Positions 17,555-25,406 of a stretch of DNA of 37,085 nucleotides are shown here, piece by piece (position 1 is the first letter of the stretch; each line of letters opens with the position of its first letter). The DNA comes from Vicinamibacteria bacterium (GTDB lineage Bacteria; Acidobacteriota; Vicinamibacteria; Fen-336). The notes under the pieces were generated by a model. That model saw only the letters and a list, made by a program, of their open reading frames with translations, was not told the DNA's origin and searched no databases. The position numbers and the translations under genes were made by a program. The stretch lies in assembly GCA_035570235.1 (NCBI GenBank), contig DATMML010000092.1, forward strand, positions 1 to 37,085, given 5' to 3'.

Positions 17555-17617
17555 GGTTCCGAATCCGCTAAGTGATTTATTCTATTGTGATTAATGTGGT
17601 GGAGGCGGCGGGAGTCG
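17555..17617. repeat. Distal copy of ssrA 3'-end repeat (att-like)
   Basis: A 63-bp segment aligning without gaps to 18814-18876 at 56 of 63 positions. The last 21 bases (17597-17617) are identical to the 3' end of ssrA including its CCA; after that the sequences diverge. It is not a functional tmRNA, since the rest of the gene is absent. Confidence 0.8.
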
Positions 17618-17660
17618 TGTTCTTGTGTATTGTTGAGCCCACGTAAGTTACGGCAGCGCA

Positions 17661-17757
17661 AGAAACGCCAGAAACGCTACACCCTATAAAAAACCCTATA
17701 AGACACACGTATCACACACGCGGCTCGCCACAGGTAGACGACCTCCAATTTTATTGG
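17661..17757 (+). promoter_or_regulatory. Probable operator/promoter region of the toxin-antitoxin pair
   Basis: An AT-richer stretch just before the antitoxin. It contains two AGAAACGC copies 9 bp apart (17661, 17670), two CCCTATAA copies 12 bp apart (17682, 17694) and the palindrome CCAAT-TTT-ATTGG (17745-17757). Ribbon-helix-helix antitoxins bind such short repeats to autoregulate. The assignment is by position and pattern only. Confidence 0.45.
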
Positions 17758-17788
17758 TATTATCAAAATGGTTGGAGGGTATTACAGG

Positions 17789-18028
17789 ATGCGCACGATA
17801 ACGCTAAAAGTCCCGGCCGGCTTAGCCGCACGAGTCACTGCCGCGGTCCGAAGACGCGGCGTGAGTACCTCAGCTCTCGTGCGCGAGGCGCTCGAGGACA
17901 CGCTCGAGCGCGAGCTGGGCTCCCGAGCCAGCTCCTGCCTTGAGTTGACGCGGGATCTTCGAGGGTCCCTCACGGGTCCACCGGACCTTTCATCGAACCC
18001 GTCACGCCTCAGGGGCTATGGCCGTTGA
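17789..18028 (+). CDS. CopG-type ribbon-helix-helix antitoxin
   Basis: Small DNA-binding protein (79 residues) predicted to neutralise the PIN toxin encoded next to it and to repress the pair. The N terminus RTITLKVPAGLAARV is the beta-strand of a ribbon-helix-helix domain. VSTSALVREALEDTLE is the second helix, and the C-terminal half is a flexible toxin-binding tail. The ATG at 17789 follows a GGAGGG element about 10 bases upstream; the ATG at 17768 would add seven residues upstream of that element. Its stop overlaps the toxin start as TTGA, giving tight coupling. Confidence 0.82.
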   Translation: MRTITLKVPAGLAARVTAAVRRRGVSTSALVREALEDTLERELGSRASSCLELTRDLRGSLTGPPDLSSNPSRLRGYGR

Positions 18029-18453
18029 GGACGGTCATTATTGACACGGGACCCCTTGTCGCCTTCCTCAACCGCCGAGATCGCCACCACATCTGGGCCG
18101 CGGAGCAGTTCGGGGCCCTCGCACCGCCGCTGCTCACCTGCGAGGCTGTCCTCTCGGAAGCGGCCTACCTAGTGCGCGGCCTGGCCGGAGGGCCCGACGC
18201 AATCCTGGAATTCGTCGCCCGCGGCGTCGTCAAGCCGACCTTCCGGCTCCAGGAGGAAGTATCCTCGGTGAAGGCGCTTATGAGACGGTATGCGAGGGAT
18301 CTTGCGGATGCATGCCTCGTGCGGATGTCTGAGATGCACTCGGACTGCGTCGTGCTAACGATCGACAGTGAGTTTCGCGACGTGTACCGTCGTCATGGCC
18401 GCCAGGTGATCCCGACGCTCCTGCCACCGTACGCGAAGCGTCGGCGACGCTAA
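18025..18453 (+). CDS. PIN-domain toxin (VapC-like)
   Basis: Predicted metal-dependent RNase of the PIN family, the toxin of a type II pair; 142 residues. Acidic active-site residues are recognisable: D7 in IIDTGPLVAFLN, E40/E45 in CEAVLSEAAYL, D in DLADACLV and D in LTIDSEFRDV. Most known VapC proteins cut tRNA or rRNA; the target here is unknown. The start is a TTG overlapping the antitoxin stop, chosen because the conserved strand begins at once; no ATG or GTG lies in a suitable place. The Arg-rich C terminus (KRRRR) may be the natural end. Located between the two ssrA-end repeats. Confidence 0.85.
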   Translation: MRTVIIDTGPLVAFLNRRDRHHIWAAEQFGALAPPLLTCEAVLSEAAYLVRGLAGGPDAILEFVARGVVKPTFRLQEEVSSVKALMRRYARDLADACLVRMSEMHSDCVVLTIDSEFRDVYRRHGRQVIPTLLPPYAKRRRR

Positions 18454-18813
18454 CCCCCGCACTCCCCCCGCCCATCAGGGCTGTACGCAGCACCCGGTTA
18501 CTCTCTGGGCCGCGCCGCTCATCACTGTCCGGCCTCGCCAACCTAGTTCGAGGAGCTGGCGCGCCAGGACGATTCCTTCGCGGCTTTGTCCCATCGTTCA
18601 CATCGGAGCGCTTGACCGAACGCGACGCCCGGCAGCCGGTTGCGACTGAGCAGAGGCTGCCCAAGGCTATTGGACCTGACTCGGCGTCGGTTCGTGGTAG
18701 CTTGGCCTCCTGACTCGCCCACATGACGGGCGCTACGGCCCGGAGGGCCGGAAGTAAAGCACGTGGAGCGTCGAGACCCCCGCCGACGTTTGGCGGACGC
18801 CGACACGCACAGT
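18454..18813. other. Gene-free stretch between toxin and ssrA repeat
   Basis: No plausible coding frame and no integrase remnant visible. It holds short hairpins (CGGCCC-GGA-GGGCCG near 18737; CCGCC/GGCGG at 18780-18796). The second lies downstream of ssrA on its strand but lacks a T run. Probably decayed island DNA. Confidence 0.4.
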
Positions 18814-18876
18814 GGTTCTGAATCCGGTAAGTGATTGAGTCTATTGCGATTAGTATGGTGGAGGCGGCGGGAGTCG
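18814..18876. repeat. ssrA-proximal copy of the 63-bp repeat
   Basis: Partner of 17555-17617, in direct orientation, 1,259 bp apart. Positions 18856-18876 are the true 3' end of ssrA; 18814-18855 is flanking DNA beyond the CCA. Seven mismatches all lie in the flanking part. Confidence 0.8.
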
Positions 18877-19214
18877 AACCCGCGTCCGGAAGCGCGCCTG
18901 CGAGAGACTCTACAGGTTTAGTCCGACCTCGAGTTTCGCCTCGGCGTGAAGGCCGGACGCAACCGCCTTCGGCTAGTCCGATTGATCTCGCCTTTGGCCC
19001 CCGGACCGAGGGCTCGAGGCCAGCCCACTTTTATGACGCTCTTTCCAAAGCCCGTGGGCGGGGCCCTGGGAGAGCGGGTTGCCTAGGGTTTAGTTAGGCA
19101 GCCAATGCCAAGTTATCGTTGGCAGTTGTGTCTTTCCACCGGATTTACGAGCCGGTAGCACGCTCGACCTGCATCTCTCGGGGTCACCGTTCCCGTCGAA
19201 ACCGTGACGCCCCC
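18856..19214 (-). ncRNA. ssrA: tmRNA (transfer-messenger RNA)
   Basis: Rescues stalled ribosomes with SmpB and tags the nascent chain for proteolysis. The 5' end GGGGGCG pairs with CGCCTCC before the discriminator A and an encoded CCA (7-bp acceptor with one G-U). The conserved GGTTTCGACGGGAACGG follows the 5' end, and a T arm with GGGTTCGACTCCC precedes the acceptor. The tag frame runs from 19123 down to 19094 and reads ANDNLALAA then TAA, a typical tag ending in the ClpXP signal LAA. Length is 359 nt, as expected for a one-piece tmRNA. The 3' end is duplicated 1.26 kb away. Confidence 0.97.
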
Positions 19215-19255
19215 CTCCATGTCTCGCATCTTGTAGTCTAACACGGGCCGGGCGG

Positions 19256-20146
19256 CTATGGAGAAGGGACGTGTAAGCCTAGCTCCTTCACATACTTCTC
19301 TCCGCCGGGGCCGTTGAGCTTCCAATAGGCGAGCCGCGTCGAACCCAGCAGCACCGCTTCCTCGCCGTTGGGCCCCGTCTGCCGAACCAGCCGGTAGGGT
19401 GGCTGGGCCTCGAACGCGAAGGTCAACTTCGCACCCCCCTCGACCTCGATCGTCCAAGCCGTGACCGGCAGACGGCCGGCGGGGACGCTCACGGCCGAAA
19501 CCGCGGCCGCACGGCTGATCGTAGCCCGACCCCAAACGAGCGGACGATGCTCCAAACGCGCGTGAAAAAGGCTGCGCAGGAACGGCACAGTGCGGGTCTC
19601 CCCCGGGTTCAGGTAGGGGCCCTCCCAGCCCCGGAGGAGGATGGGGAGCGCATCTTCGAATACGCCGCCCGCGGGCAGGGGCAGATCGTCCACTCCATCC
19701 GCCTCGCCGTCGAAATAGCTGTGAAAAGTGCCTGCGACCTTACCGCCGCGGGGCAGGAGCTGGTGGTAAGTGTGGCCGCACCATTCCTGGCTCGACAAGC
19801 TCACCTTCGCCACCGGCCAGGCCGGGGCCACGCGGGCAAAGGTGGATGTCATGACCTTGTAGTCGTAGATCCCGGTTTGAAAGTGTCGGATCGCGTTCAG
19901 TTTCATCACCGGATAGACATCCGAGGCCGGATGCCGGCCGGGGTCCGCCTTTACCCTAGCCGTGTCGCTGAAGTCCTCGGTCACGTAGATCAGGATGGCG
20001 GTGCCGGCGCGGGGGGCCCCATACCTCGGCTGGGTGAGGCGATAGCCGTTCAGTTCGGCCCGACCGTCGCCCCAATGGGCCCAAAAGTCCTGGGCGGCGG
20101 CGGGGGCGGCCAGGGCCAGTGCGATGACTCCGATCGAGACGCGCAT
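19256..20146 (-). CDS. Secreted protein of unknown function
   Basis: I do not recognise the family with confidence. The 296-residue protein has a clean signal peptide (RVSIGVIALALAAPAAAQ, cleaved about residue 19) and no further membrane segment, so it is probably periplasmic. It is rich in aromatic residues and predicted beta-strands, for example FWAHWGDGRAELNGYRL, ILIYVTEDF and WCGHTYHQL. The WTIEVEGG, LTFAFEAQPPYRLV and LLGSTRLAYWKLNGPG segments look like the edge of a barrel- or lipocalin-like sheet. The ATG at 20146 has GGAGGAG 7 bases upstream; a GTG at 20152 is too close to it. It lies 41 bp upstream of ssrA on the same strand. Confidence 0.75.
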   Translation of the reverse strand: MRVSIGVIALALAAPAAAQDFWAHWGDGRAELNGYRLTQPRYGAPRAGTAILIYVTEDFSDTARVKADPGRHPASDVYPVMKLNAIRHFQTGIYDYKVMTSTFARVAPAWPVAKVSLSSQEWCGHTYHQLLPRGGKVAGTFHSYFDGEADGVDDLPLPAGGVFEDALPILLRGWEGPYLNPGETRTVPFLRSLFHARLEHRPLVWGRATISRAAAVSAVSVPAGRLPVTAWTIEVEGGAKLTFAFEAQPPYRLVRQTGPNGEEAVLLGSTRLAYWKLNGPGGEKYVKELGLHVPSP

Positions 20147-20167
20147 GAGCACGCTCCTCCGCGTCCA

Positions 20168-20944
20168 TCATATAGTCGAGCCTCGCGGGGCGGCGGGGGG
20201 TTTCCCCTCGCCGCGCAGTCCACGCTTAGGGCACAGGTCGTCGAGCGGGCACTCCCTGCAGCGGGGACGGGGGCGGCATAAGTCCTTGGCCAAGCGCACG
20301 ATCTGCGCGTGGTAGTCGTTGAAGAGCGCTGCGTCCTGGGGCATCCGCTCCATGAAGACGCGTTGGATGTCGTCGTAAGCCTCGTCGCCACGGAGGAAAC
20401 CCAGGCGCCTGAAGACCCGACGGGTGTAAGCGTCCACGACGAAGAGGGGCCGGCCCGCGGCGTAGAGCACGATCGAATCCGCCGTCTCGCGGCCAATGCC
20501 ATGAACAGCGAGGAGCTTGCCGCGGAGCTCAACGGGTTCCATGTCCTTCATGGCCTCCACCGACCCCCCGAACTCCGAGCCCAGAAAGGCGAGGAAGGCA
20601 GCGATGCGGCGAGCCTTGACATTGAAGGTGCCTGACGAGCGAATGAGGACGGCCAGGCGCGAAACGGGGAGAGATCGAAGCCGGGGATAGGAGAGCCGGC
20701 CCTGGGCGCGCATCACCGCTAGCGCCTTCTCGGCGTTGCCCCAGGACGTGTTCTGGGTGAGGATCGCGCCCAGGCAGATCTCGAAGGGCGTCTCTCCCGG
20801 CCACCATCCGGCGGGTCCGAAGCGGGCGGCTAGACGCTCATAGACTTGGAGAAGCGATTGGCTGGTTATCTGCTTCCTCTGCCGACGTTTCTGCGGCACA
20901 CTAGAGGAGACGATAGCTCCAACGGGGACTCTACCGTGAGCCAC
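20168..20944 (-). CDS. MagIII-like HhH-GPD DNA glycosylase
   Basis: Base-excision repair enzyme of the endonuclease III superfamily, closest in key residues to the 3-methyladenine glycosylase branch (COG2231). The helix-hairpin-helix is LLAVHGIGRETADSIVL (144-160) and the catalytic Asp is D171 in VVDAYTRR. The Lys that gives EndoIII its lyase activity is Glu153 here, so a monofunctional glycosylase is expected. A C-terminal iron-sulfur cluster site is present with cysteines at 223, 229, 232 and 238, spaced C-x5-C-x2-C-x5-C instead of the usual x6 first gap. The start is uncertain: GTG at 20944 is listed, but the basic, poorly structured first 25 residues could be partly untranslated. Confidence 0.85.
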   Translation of the reverse strand: MAHGRVPVGAIVSSSVPQKRRQRKQITSQSLLQVYERLAARFGPAGWWPGETPFEICLGAILTQNTSWGNAEKALAVMRAQGRLSYPRLRSLPVSRLAVLIRSSGTFNVKARRIAAFLAFLGSEFGGSVEAMKDMEPVELRGKLLAVHGIGRETADSIVLYAAGRPLFVVDAYTRRVFRRLGFLRGDEAYDDIQRVFMERMPQDAALFNDYHAQIVRLAKDLCRPRPRCRECPLDDLCPKRGLRGEGKPPAAPRGSTI

Positions 20945-20946
20945 TG

Positions 20947-20976
20947 TTGACAGGCGCGCTTCACGTGCCGGATAAT
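20947..20976 (+). promoter_or_regulatory. Sigma70-type promoter for the GAF-slt-rph run
   Basis: A perfect -35 TTGACA (20947-20952) is separated by 18 bp from GATAAT (20971-20976), a 5/6 match to the -10 consensus. The expected start site is near 20983, about 50 bases upstream of the GAF gene start. It is the best promoter match noticed in the window. Confidence 0.7.
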
Positions 20977-21034
20977 GAATTAACGTCTAAGTCAACGTAA
21001 AGTCGGTGATTATCGGCGATACGCCGAGGTGGAG

Positions 21035-22279
21035 ATGAGCCTAGAAGACGCCCTTAAGGCAAAGACCCTCGCGCTCATCAGCCAACAGATGGCCAACTGG
21101 GTCGTCGAGATCCAGCGCTTCATCGGCGAACACCAGGCAAACTTGGTCCGCTCGCTGGATGAGCTGCAAGAGATGGCGGCCCGTTACGACGAGAAGATCA
21201 ACGAGGAAGAGATCGGGGCCGCCATGGCCGAGGTCGTCGCCGCCCAGCCCCCGGCCGCCGCCCCCGCTGGACCGAACTACGCCAACCTTCGGGCCTCCCT
21301 CCTGGAAATCGAAAAAGGCGCGAACCTCTCCGAGGTGCTGACCTATCTCGTGAACGAGGCCGGGCAGTACGTGGATCGCGCGGCCATGTTCATCGTCAAG
21401 GGTCAGAGCGCGATCGGGTGGTATGCGCGCGGCGCACAGCCCCCCGAGGTCATCAAGTCCATCAACGTGCCCCTGAACGCGGACACCGTCTTCCGCCTCG
21501 TCCACAACTCACGCCACGCCTTGCGCGGTCACATCACCCAGTCACCGGGCACCTCCCAGGCCCTGGCCCGGCTGGCCGGCGACCCCCAGGGGATTCTGGC
21601 CGTCCCCCTGATCCTGCGCGAGAAGCTGGCCGCCATCCTCTATTGCGACTCCTACCAGGAGGAGATCCCGGCGGCGGACGCCGACCTGATCGAGATCCTG
21701 GTCTCCTTCGCGGGGAAGAATATCGACCTGCTCTCCGGCGCGCCCAAGCCCGCGACGGGCACGGCCACGACCGGCTCCAGCACGGACCGCGCGGCCGCGC
21801 TTCGGGCCGCGGGCGAGGAGGCCCGCGAGCGGGCGCCAGTGCCCCGGGCGGCTGCTCCGCCCCCTGCCCCTCCCGCCGCCGAGGGCGAGGGAACTTCGAC
21901 CGTGATGTTCAGCGCTCAGAGCTTCGCGGCCATGAAACAGCAGGCCGCCGCGCCCGCCCGGCCCGCCGCCGCGCCCGCGCCTCGCCCGGCCGGACCGGCC
22001 GCGCGCCCGGTGTCGCCGGATGACCAGAAAGCCCACGAGGACGCCAAGCGCTTCGCCCGCCTCGTGGTCAGCGAGATCAAGCTTTACAACGAGTCGAAGG
22101 TGAACGAGGGGCGGCGCCACAAGGACATCTACGAGCGGCTCAAGGAGGACATCGAGCGCGGGCGACAGATGTACTCCGACCGGGTCGCGACGCACGTCCG
22201 TGAGTCGACGAACTATTTCTACGAAGAGCTGGTCCGCATCCTGGCCGGGGGCGACGCAGCCGCCCTTGGTCCCATGTAG
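21035..22279 (+). CDS. GAF-domain protein with helical C-terminal domain
   Basis: A 414-residue cytoplasmic protein. It begins with a helical segment (about 1-65, likely coiled coil), then a GAF-like sensory domain (about 85-230: ISIL-type strands such as AAMFIVKGQ, ILAVPLILREKLAAILYCD). A long Ala/Pro-rich linker follows (about 235-330). A highly charged helical domain closes the protein (about 335-405: DAKRFARLVVSEIKLYNESK, then KDIYERLKEDIERGRQMYSDRV). I remember similar charged tails at the ends of signalling proteins in Acidobacteria and Myxococcota, but know of no assigned function. GAF ligand unknown. ATG at 21035 has GAGG 5 bases upstream; GTG at 21029 is the alternative. First gene of a three-gene run behind a strong promoter. 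Confidence 0.72.
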   Translation: MSLEDALKAKTLALISQQMANWVVEIQRFIGEHQANLVRSLDELQEMAARYDEKINEEEIGAAMAEVVAAQPPAAAPAGPNYANLRASLLEIEKGANLSEVLTYLVNEAGQYVDRAAMFIVKGQSAIGWYARGAQPPEVIKSINVPLNADTVFRLVHNSRHALRGHITQSPGTSQALARLAGDPQGILAVPLILREKLAAILYCDSYQEEIPAADADLIEILVSFAGKNIDLLSGAPKPATGTATTGSSTDRAAALRAAGEEARERAPVPRAAAPPPAPPAAEGEGTSTVMFSAQSFAAMKQQAAAPARPAAAPAPRPAGPAARPVSPDDQKAHEDAKRFARLVVSEIKLYNESKVNEGRRHKDIYERLKEDIERGRQMYSDRVATHVRESTNYFYEELVRILAGGDAAALGPM

Positions 22280-22300
22280 CATCCCCCCCCGGCAACCAAA

Positions 22301-24502
22301 GTGAGCGCCCCGCTCCTCGGGCTCCTGGCCATCCTCGCCGCCGTTCCCGACGTGCCGGCCCCAAACCCGCCCTCCAACTACTGGATCGAGGCGAAGCCGG
22401 AAGGGCCGGCCGAGGCTGCCCTTCGCGACGCCCTTGCCCGGGGCGGCTTCGGAGGCCCGGCGGCGGCGGTCGATGCCCTGAGGCAGGTCTCAGCCAGCTA
22501 CCCGGGGACGGCGGTCTCGGGACTGGCCCAGCTCGCCGCGGGCCTGGCCCTGCTCGAGGGACCGCGGCCCCGGGAGGCCATCCCCTTCTTGACCCACCCC
22601 GATGTCCAGCACACCCTTCTCCCCGATCACGCGCTCTTCGCCCTCGGACGGGCCCAGGAAGCCGCCGATCAGCCAACCGAGGCCGCCCAGTCGTATCTGG
22701 CCGCCGCCCATGAGGGGCCCAAGACTGCTGTCGCCTGCGCGGCCCTGCTCCGGGCCGCGGACGCTCTCGCGAAGTCGCGCCGGCTCGACCAAGCCGCGGA
22801 CACTCTCGACCACGCCCTCGTCGCCTGCCCCGACCAGGAGCCGCACGTGATGGAGCGTCTGGGCGAGATCCAGGAAGAGCGCGGGGCCCGCAAGGCGGCG
22901 GCCGAAGCCTACGACCGGCTGGACAACGACTACCCGGCCTCGACCCCCGCCCACGACACCGCCCCGCGCCTGCGGGCCTTGGCCTCCGTCTTGCCCGCTC
23001 CCGCTCCCGAGCGCCTGGGGCGCGAACTGAGGAAAGCCTGGGCTCTCTCCGAGGCCGGCCGGAATTGGGAGGCGGTCGGTGTCCTCCGGGCGGCCCAGGC
23101 CCTAAAGCCCAGCGGCGACGACAGCGAGCTCCTCCACGTCCGTCTGGGCCTGGCCCTCCTGGCTCTCGGACGCTACCGCGAAGCGGAGGCCTCGCTGGCC
23201 GGGGTCGGCCCGAAGTCCCCGTACGCAGCGGAGGCGGCCTTCGATTTGGCGAGGCTCAGCGCCCGGGCGGGACCGGCTCTCGATGTCTACGAGTCCGTGG
23301 CCGAGCGCTTCCCGGATACGCCCTGGGCGGAGGAGGCTTTGCTCGCGCTCGCTAACCACTACCAGCGGGACGCACGCGACGAGGAGGCGCTGCCTTTCTA
23401 CCGGCGCCTGCTCGCGGAATACCCCGGGGGCCGCTATGTCGAGCGCGCCACCTGGAGGACGGCGTGGGCCGACTATCGGGCTGGTCGGTACGAGCAGGCC
23501 GCCCAGGCCCTGGAGCGTACGGCCCGTCTGCGCCCGCCCGGCACCCCTACCCCCGGCTTCCTCTACTGGGCCGGCCGGTCGCGGGCGGCGCTTGGCCAGA
23601 CCGAGCGCGCGCGCCTGCTCTTCGAGGAGACGGTCCAGCGCTACAAGTATGCCTACCACGGCATCCGGGCTCGGGAGTGGCTGGCCCGGCTGCCCCCGGC
23701 TACCGCCTCCCTCCCCTCCCCGGTCCTGGCCGCGGACGCTCCCGAACCCGGCGAGGGCCTTGGCGAACCCGCGGCCACCCGCGTGCATCAGCTGCTGCTG
23801 ATCGACCGGCTGGACGAGGCGGAAGAGGAGCTACACGCGCTCCCCTTCTCGCCCAGGGCGGAGGGCACGATCGCTTGGATTGAATGGAGGTGCGGCCGCC
23901 TGCGTCCCGCCATCACGGCCATGAAGAGAGCCTGTCCGGAGTGGGTGGGTGAGGCCGGGGACCGCCTACCTCCCGAGGTCTGGCGCATCCTCTTCCCGCT
24001 GGGGTTCGGGGACACTCTTCGGGCCAAGGCCGCGGAGGAGGGGCTGGATCCCGCCCTTATGGCCGCCCTCATCCTGCAGGAGTCCACGTTCGACGCCCAA
24101 GCCCTGAGCCGCGCGGGGGCGCGTGGCCTCATGCAAGTGATCCCCGCCACCGGCCGCAAGCTGGCCCGGGACCTGGGCGTGCGCTTTCGGAGCGCCGCCC
24201 TCCAAAACCCGAAAACGAGTATGGACTTCGGGGCCCGCTACCTCCGGCAGATGATGGACCGCTACGACGGCCAGACGGAGCGCGTGCTGGCCGCCTACAA
24301 CGCGGGACCACACCGGGTGGACGCCTGGACGGCCTCCCGTCCCGACATGTCGGCGGAGGAGTTCGTGGAGAGCATCCCCTTCACTGAGACGCGTTACTAT
24401 GTCATGAGCATACTGGCGGCACGGGAGCACTACCGGCGCCTTTACGGACTGGAGATACCCACCCACACCAGCAGCACGGTGGCGGGGGGTGCCCGCCCAT
24501 GA
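22301..24502 (+). CDS. slt: Soluble lytic murein transglycosylase (Slt type)
   Basis: Periplasmic enzyme that cleaves the MurNAc-GlcNAc bond with formation of 1,6-anhydroMurNAc. The 733-residue protein has a short signal peptide (about 1-18), a long superhelix of TPR-like repeats (about 35-560) and a C-terminal SLT domain (about 585-725). The catalytic Glu is E594 in LILQESTFD, followed by the family motifs [18 protein letters not shown] and [12 protein letters not shown]. The order helical U-domain then SLT domain matches E. coli Slt70, and the length is a little greater. Start is a GTG 21 bp after the GAF gene stop, with no clear ribosome-binding site. Its stop overlaps the rph ATG. Confidence 0.93.
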   Translation: MSAPLLGLLAILAAVPDVPAPNPPSNYWIEAKPEGPAEAALRDALARGGFGGPAAAVDALRQVSASYPGTAVSGLAQLAAGLALLEGPRPREAIPFLTHPDVQHTLLPDHALFALGRAQEAADQPTEAAQSYLAAAHEGPKTAVACAALLRAADALAKSRRLDQAADTLDHALVACPDQEPHVMERLGEIQEERGARKAAAEAYDRLDNDYPASTPAHDTAPRLRALASVLPAPAPERLGRELRKAWALSEAGRNWEAVGVLRAAQALKPSGDDSELLHVRLGLALLALGRYREAEASLAGVGPKSPYAAEAAFDLARLSARAGPALDVYESVAERFPDTPWAEEALLALANHYQRDARDEEALPFYRRLLAEYPGGRYVERATWRTAWADYRAGRYEQAAQALERTARLRPPGTPTPGFLYWAGRSRAALGQTERARLLFEETVQRYKYAYHGIRAREWLARLPPATASLPSPVLAADAPEPGEGLGEPAATRVHQLLLIDRLDEAEEELHALPFSPRAEGTIAWIEWRCGRLRPAITAMKRACPEWVGEAGDRLPPEVWRILFPLGFGDTLRAKAAEEGLDPALMAALILQESTFDAQALSRAGARGLMQVIPATGRKLARDLGVRFRSAALQNPKTSMDFGARYLRQMMDRYDGQTERVLAAYNAGPHRVDAWTASRPDMSAEEFVESIPFTETRYYVMSILAAREHYRRLYGLEIPTHTSSTVAGGARP

Positions 24503-25302
24503 GTTTTCGCATCGGAGACTTCAAGGAGCAGATCGACCCCGGTATCTTGAAACGCGAGGGGGCGGGCCGCCGCGGCAACGGGCGGGGCCTGGATCAGTTG
24601 CGCCCAGTGACCATCACCCCGCGCTTCCTGAAGCACGCCGAGGGCTCCGCCCTCATCGAGGTTGGTGATACCAAGGTGGTATGCACGGTGAGCGTGGAGG
24701 ACCGGGTCCCGCCCTTCCTAAAAGGCAAGGGCGAGGGCTGGATCACCTCCGAGTACGGCATGCTCCCCCGCGCCACCACCAGCCGCGTCCAGCGGGAGTC
24801 CGGCAAGGGCGGGCCCTCCGGCCGCACCCACGAAATCCAGCGCCTCATCGGGCGGTCCCTGCGGGCGGTGGTCGACCTGAAGGCCCTGGGTGAGCGAACC
24901 CTCTGGGTGGACTGCGACGTCATTCAGGCCGACGGCGGGACCCGCACCGCCTCCATCACGGGGGCTTTCGTGGCCCTGGTGGAGGCCCTCCGTCACCTGA
25001 AGAGGCAAGGCTCCATCCTGGAGCTGCCCGTGACCGACTTCGTGGCCGCCACCTCCGTGGGCAAGGTGGGCAGCGAGATCTTGCTCGACCTCGCCTACGA
25101 GGAGGACTCGGTCGCGCAAGTGGACATGAACGTCGTGAAGACGGGACGAGGTCGGTTCGTCGAGGTGCAGGGCACGGCCGAGGACACGCCCTTCACCGAC
25201 GAGGAGCTGCGTGATCTTCTCGCCGCCGCCGACAAGGGCATCAAGGAGCTGATCGCCCTTCAGAAGAAGATCCTCGGTGAGGTCGAGCTGAAGAAGGCGT
25301 AG
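24499..25302 (+). CDS. rph: Ribonuclease PH
   Basis: Phosphorolytic 3'-5' exoribonuclease that trims tRNA 3' ends; forms a hexameric ring. The core is complete: [20 protein letters not shown] at its start, then [20 protein letters not shown], then the phosphate-binding [20 protein letters not shown] with Arg/Thr, and [20 protein letters not shown]. The ATG at 24499 overlaps the slt stop (ATGA) and gives an N-terminal extension of about 25 residues compared with typical RNase PH (about 240 residues). The TTG at 24547 would remove about 16 of these. The 4-bp overlap favours the longer form. The rdgB gene, often adjacent to rph, lies 1.4 kb away on the other strand, separated by an EAL gene. Confidence 0.95.
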   Translation: MSFRIGDFKEQIDPGILKREGAGRRGNGRGLDQLRPVTITPRFLKHAEGSALIEVGDTKVVCTVSVEDRVPPFLKGKGEGWITSEYGMLPRATTSRVQRESGKGGPSGRTHEIQRLIGRSLRAVVDLKALGERTLWVDCDVIQADGGTRTASITGAFVALVEALRHLKRQGSILELPVTDFVAATSVGKVGSEILLDLAYEEDSVAQVDMNVVKTGRGRFVEVQGTAEDTPFTDEELRDLLAAADKGIKELIALQKKILGEVELKKA

Positions 25303-25406
25303 CCGCGGCTTCGTTCCGGTCCGACTTGCCGCCGAAACGACCCTGCGGCCAGCGCCCGCCTCGCGAATCTCTCCCCTGCGGGCGGAAGAGCCTTCTCGGC
25401 GCCCTT

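Noticed and set aside
17555-17617. A second tmRNA or tRNA gene
   Set aside because: Only the last 21 bases of the tmRNA are present; no 5' half, tag frame or T arm follows.
18278-18724. Minus-strand frame over the toxin gene and spacer
   Set aside because: Ser/Arg/Pro-rich with no motif; overlaps a convincing PIN gene and shows no integrase or transposase signature.
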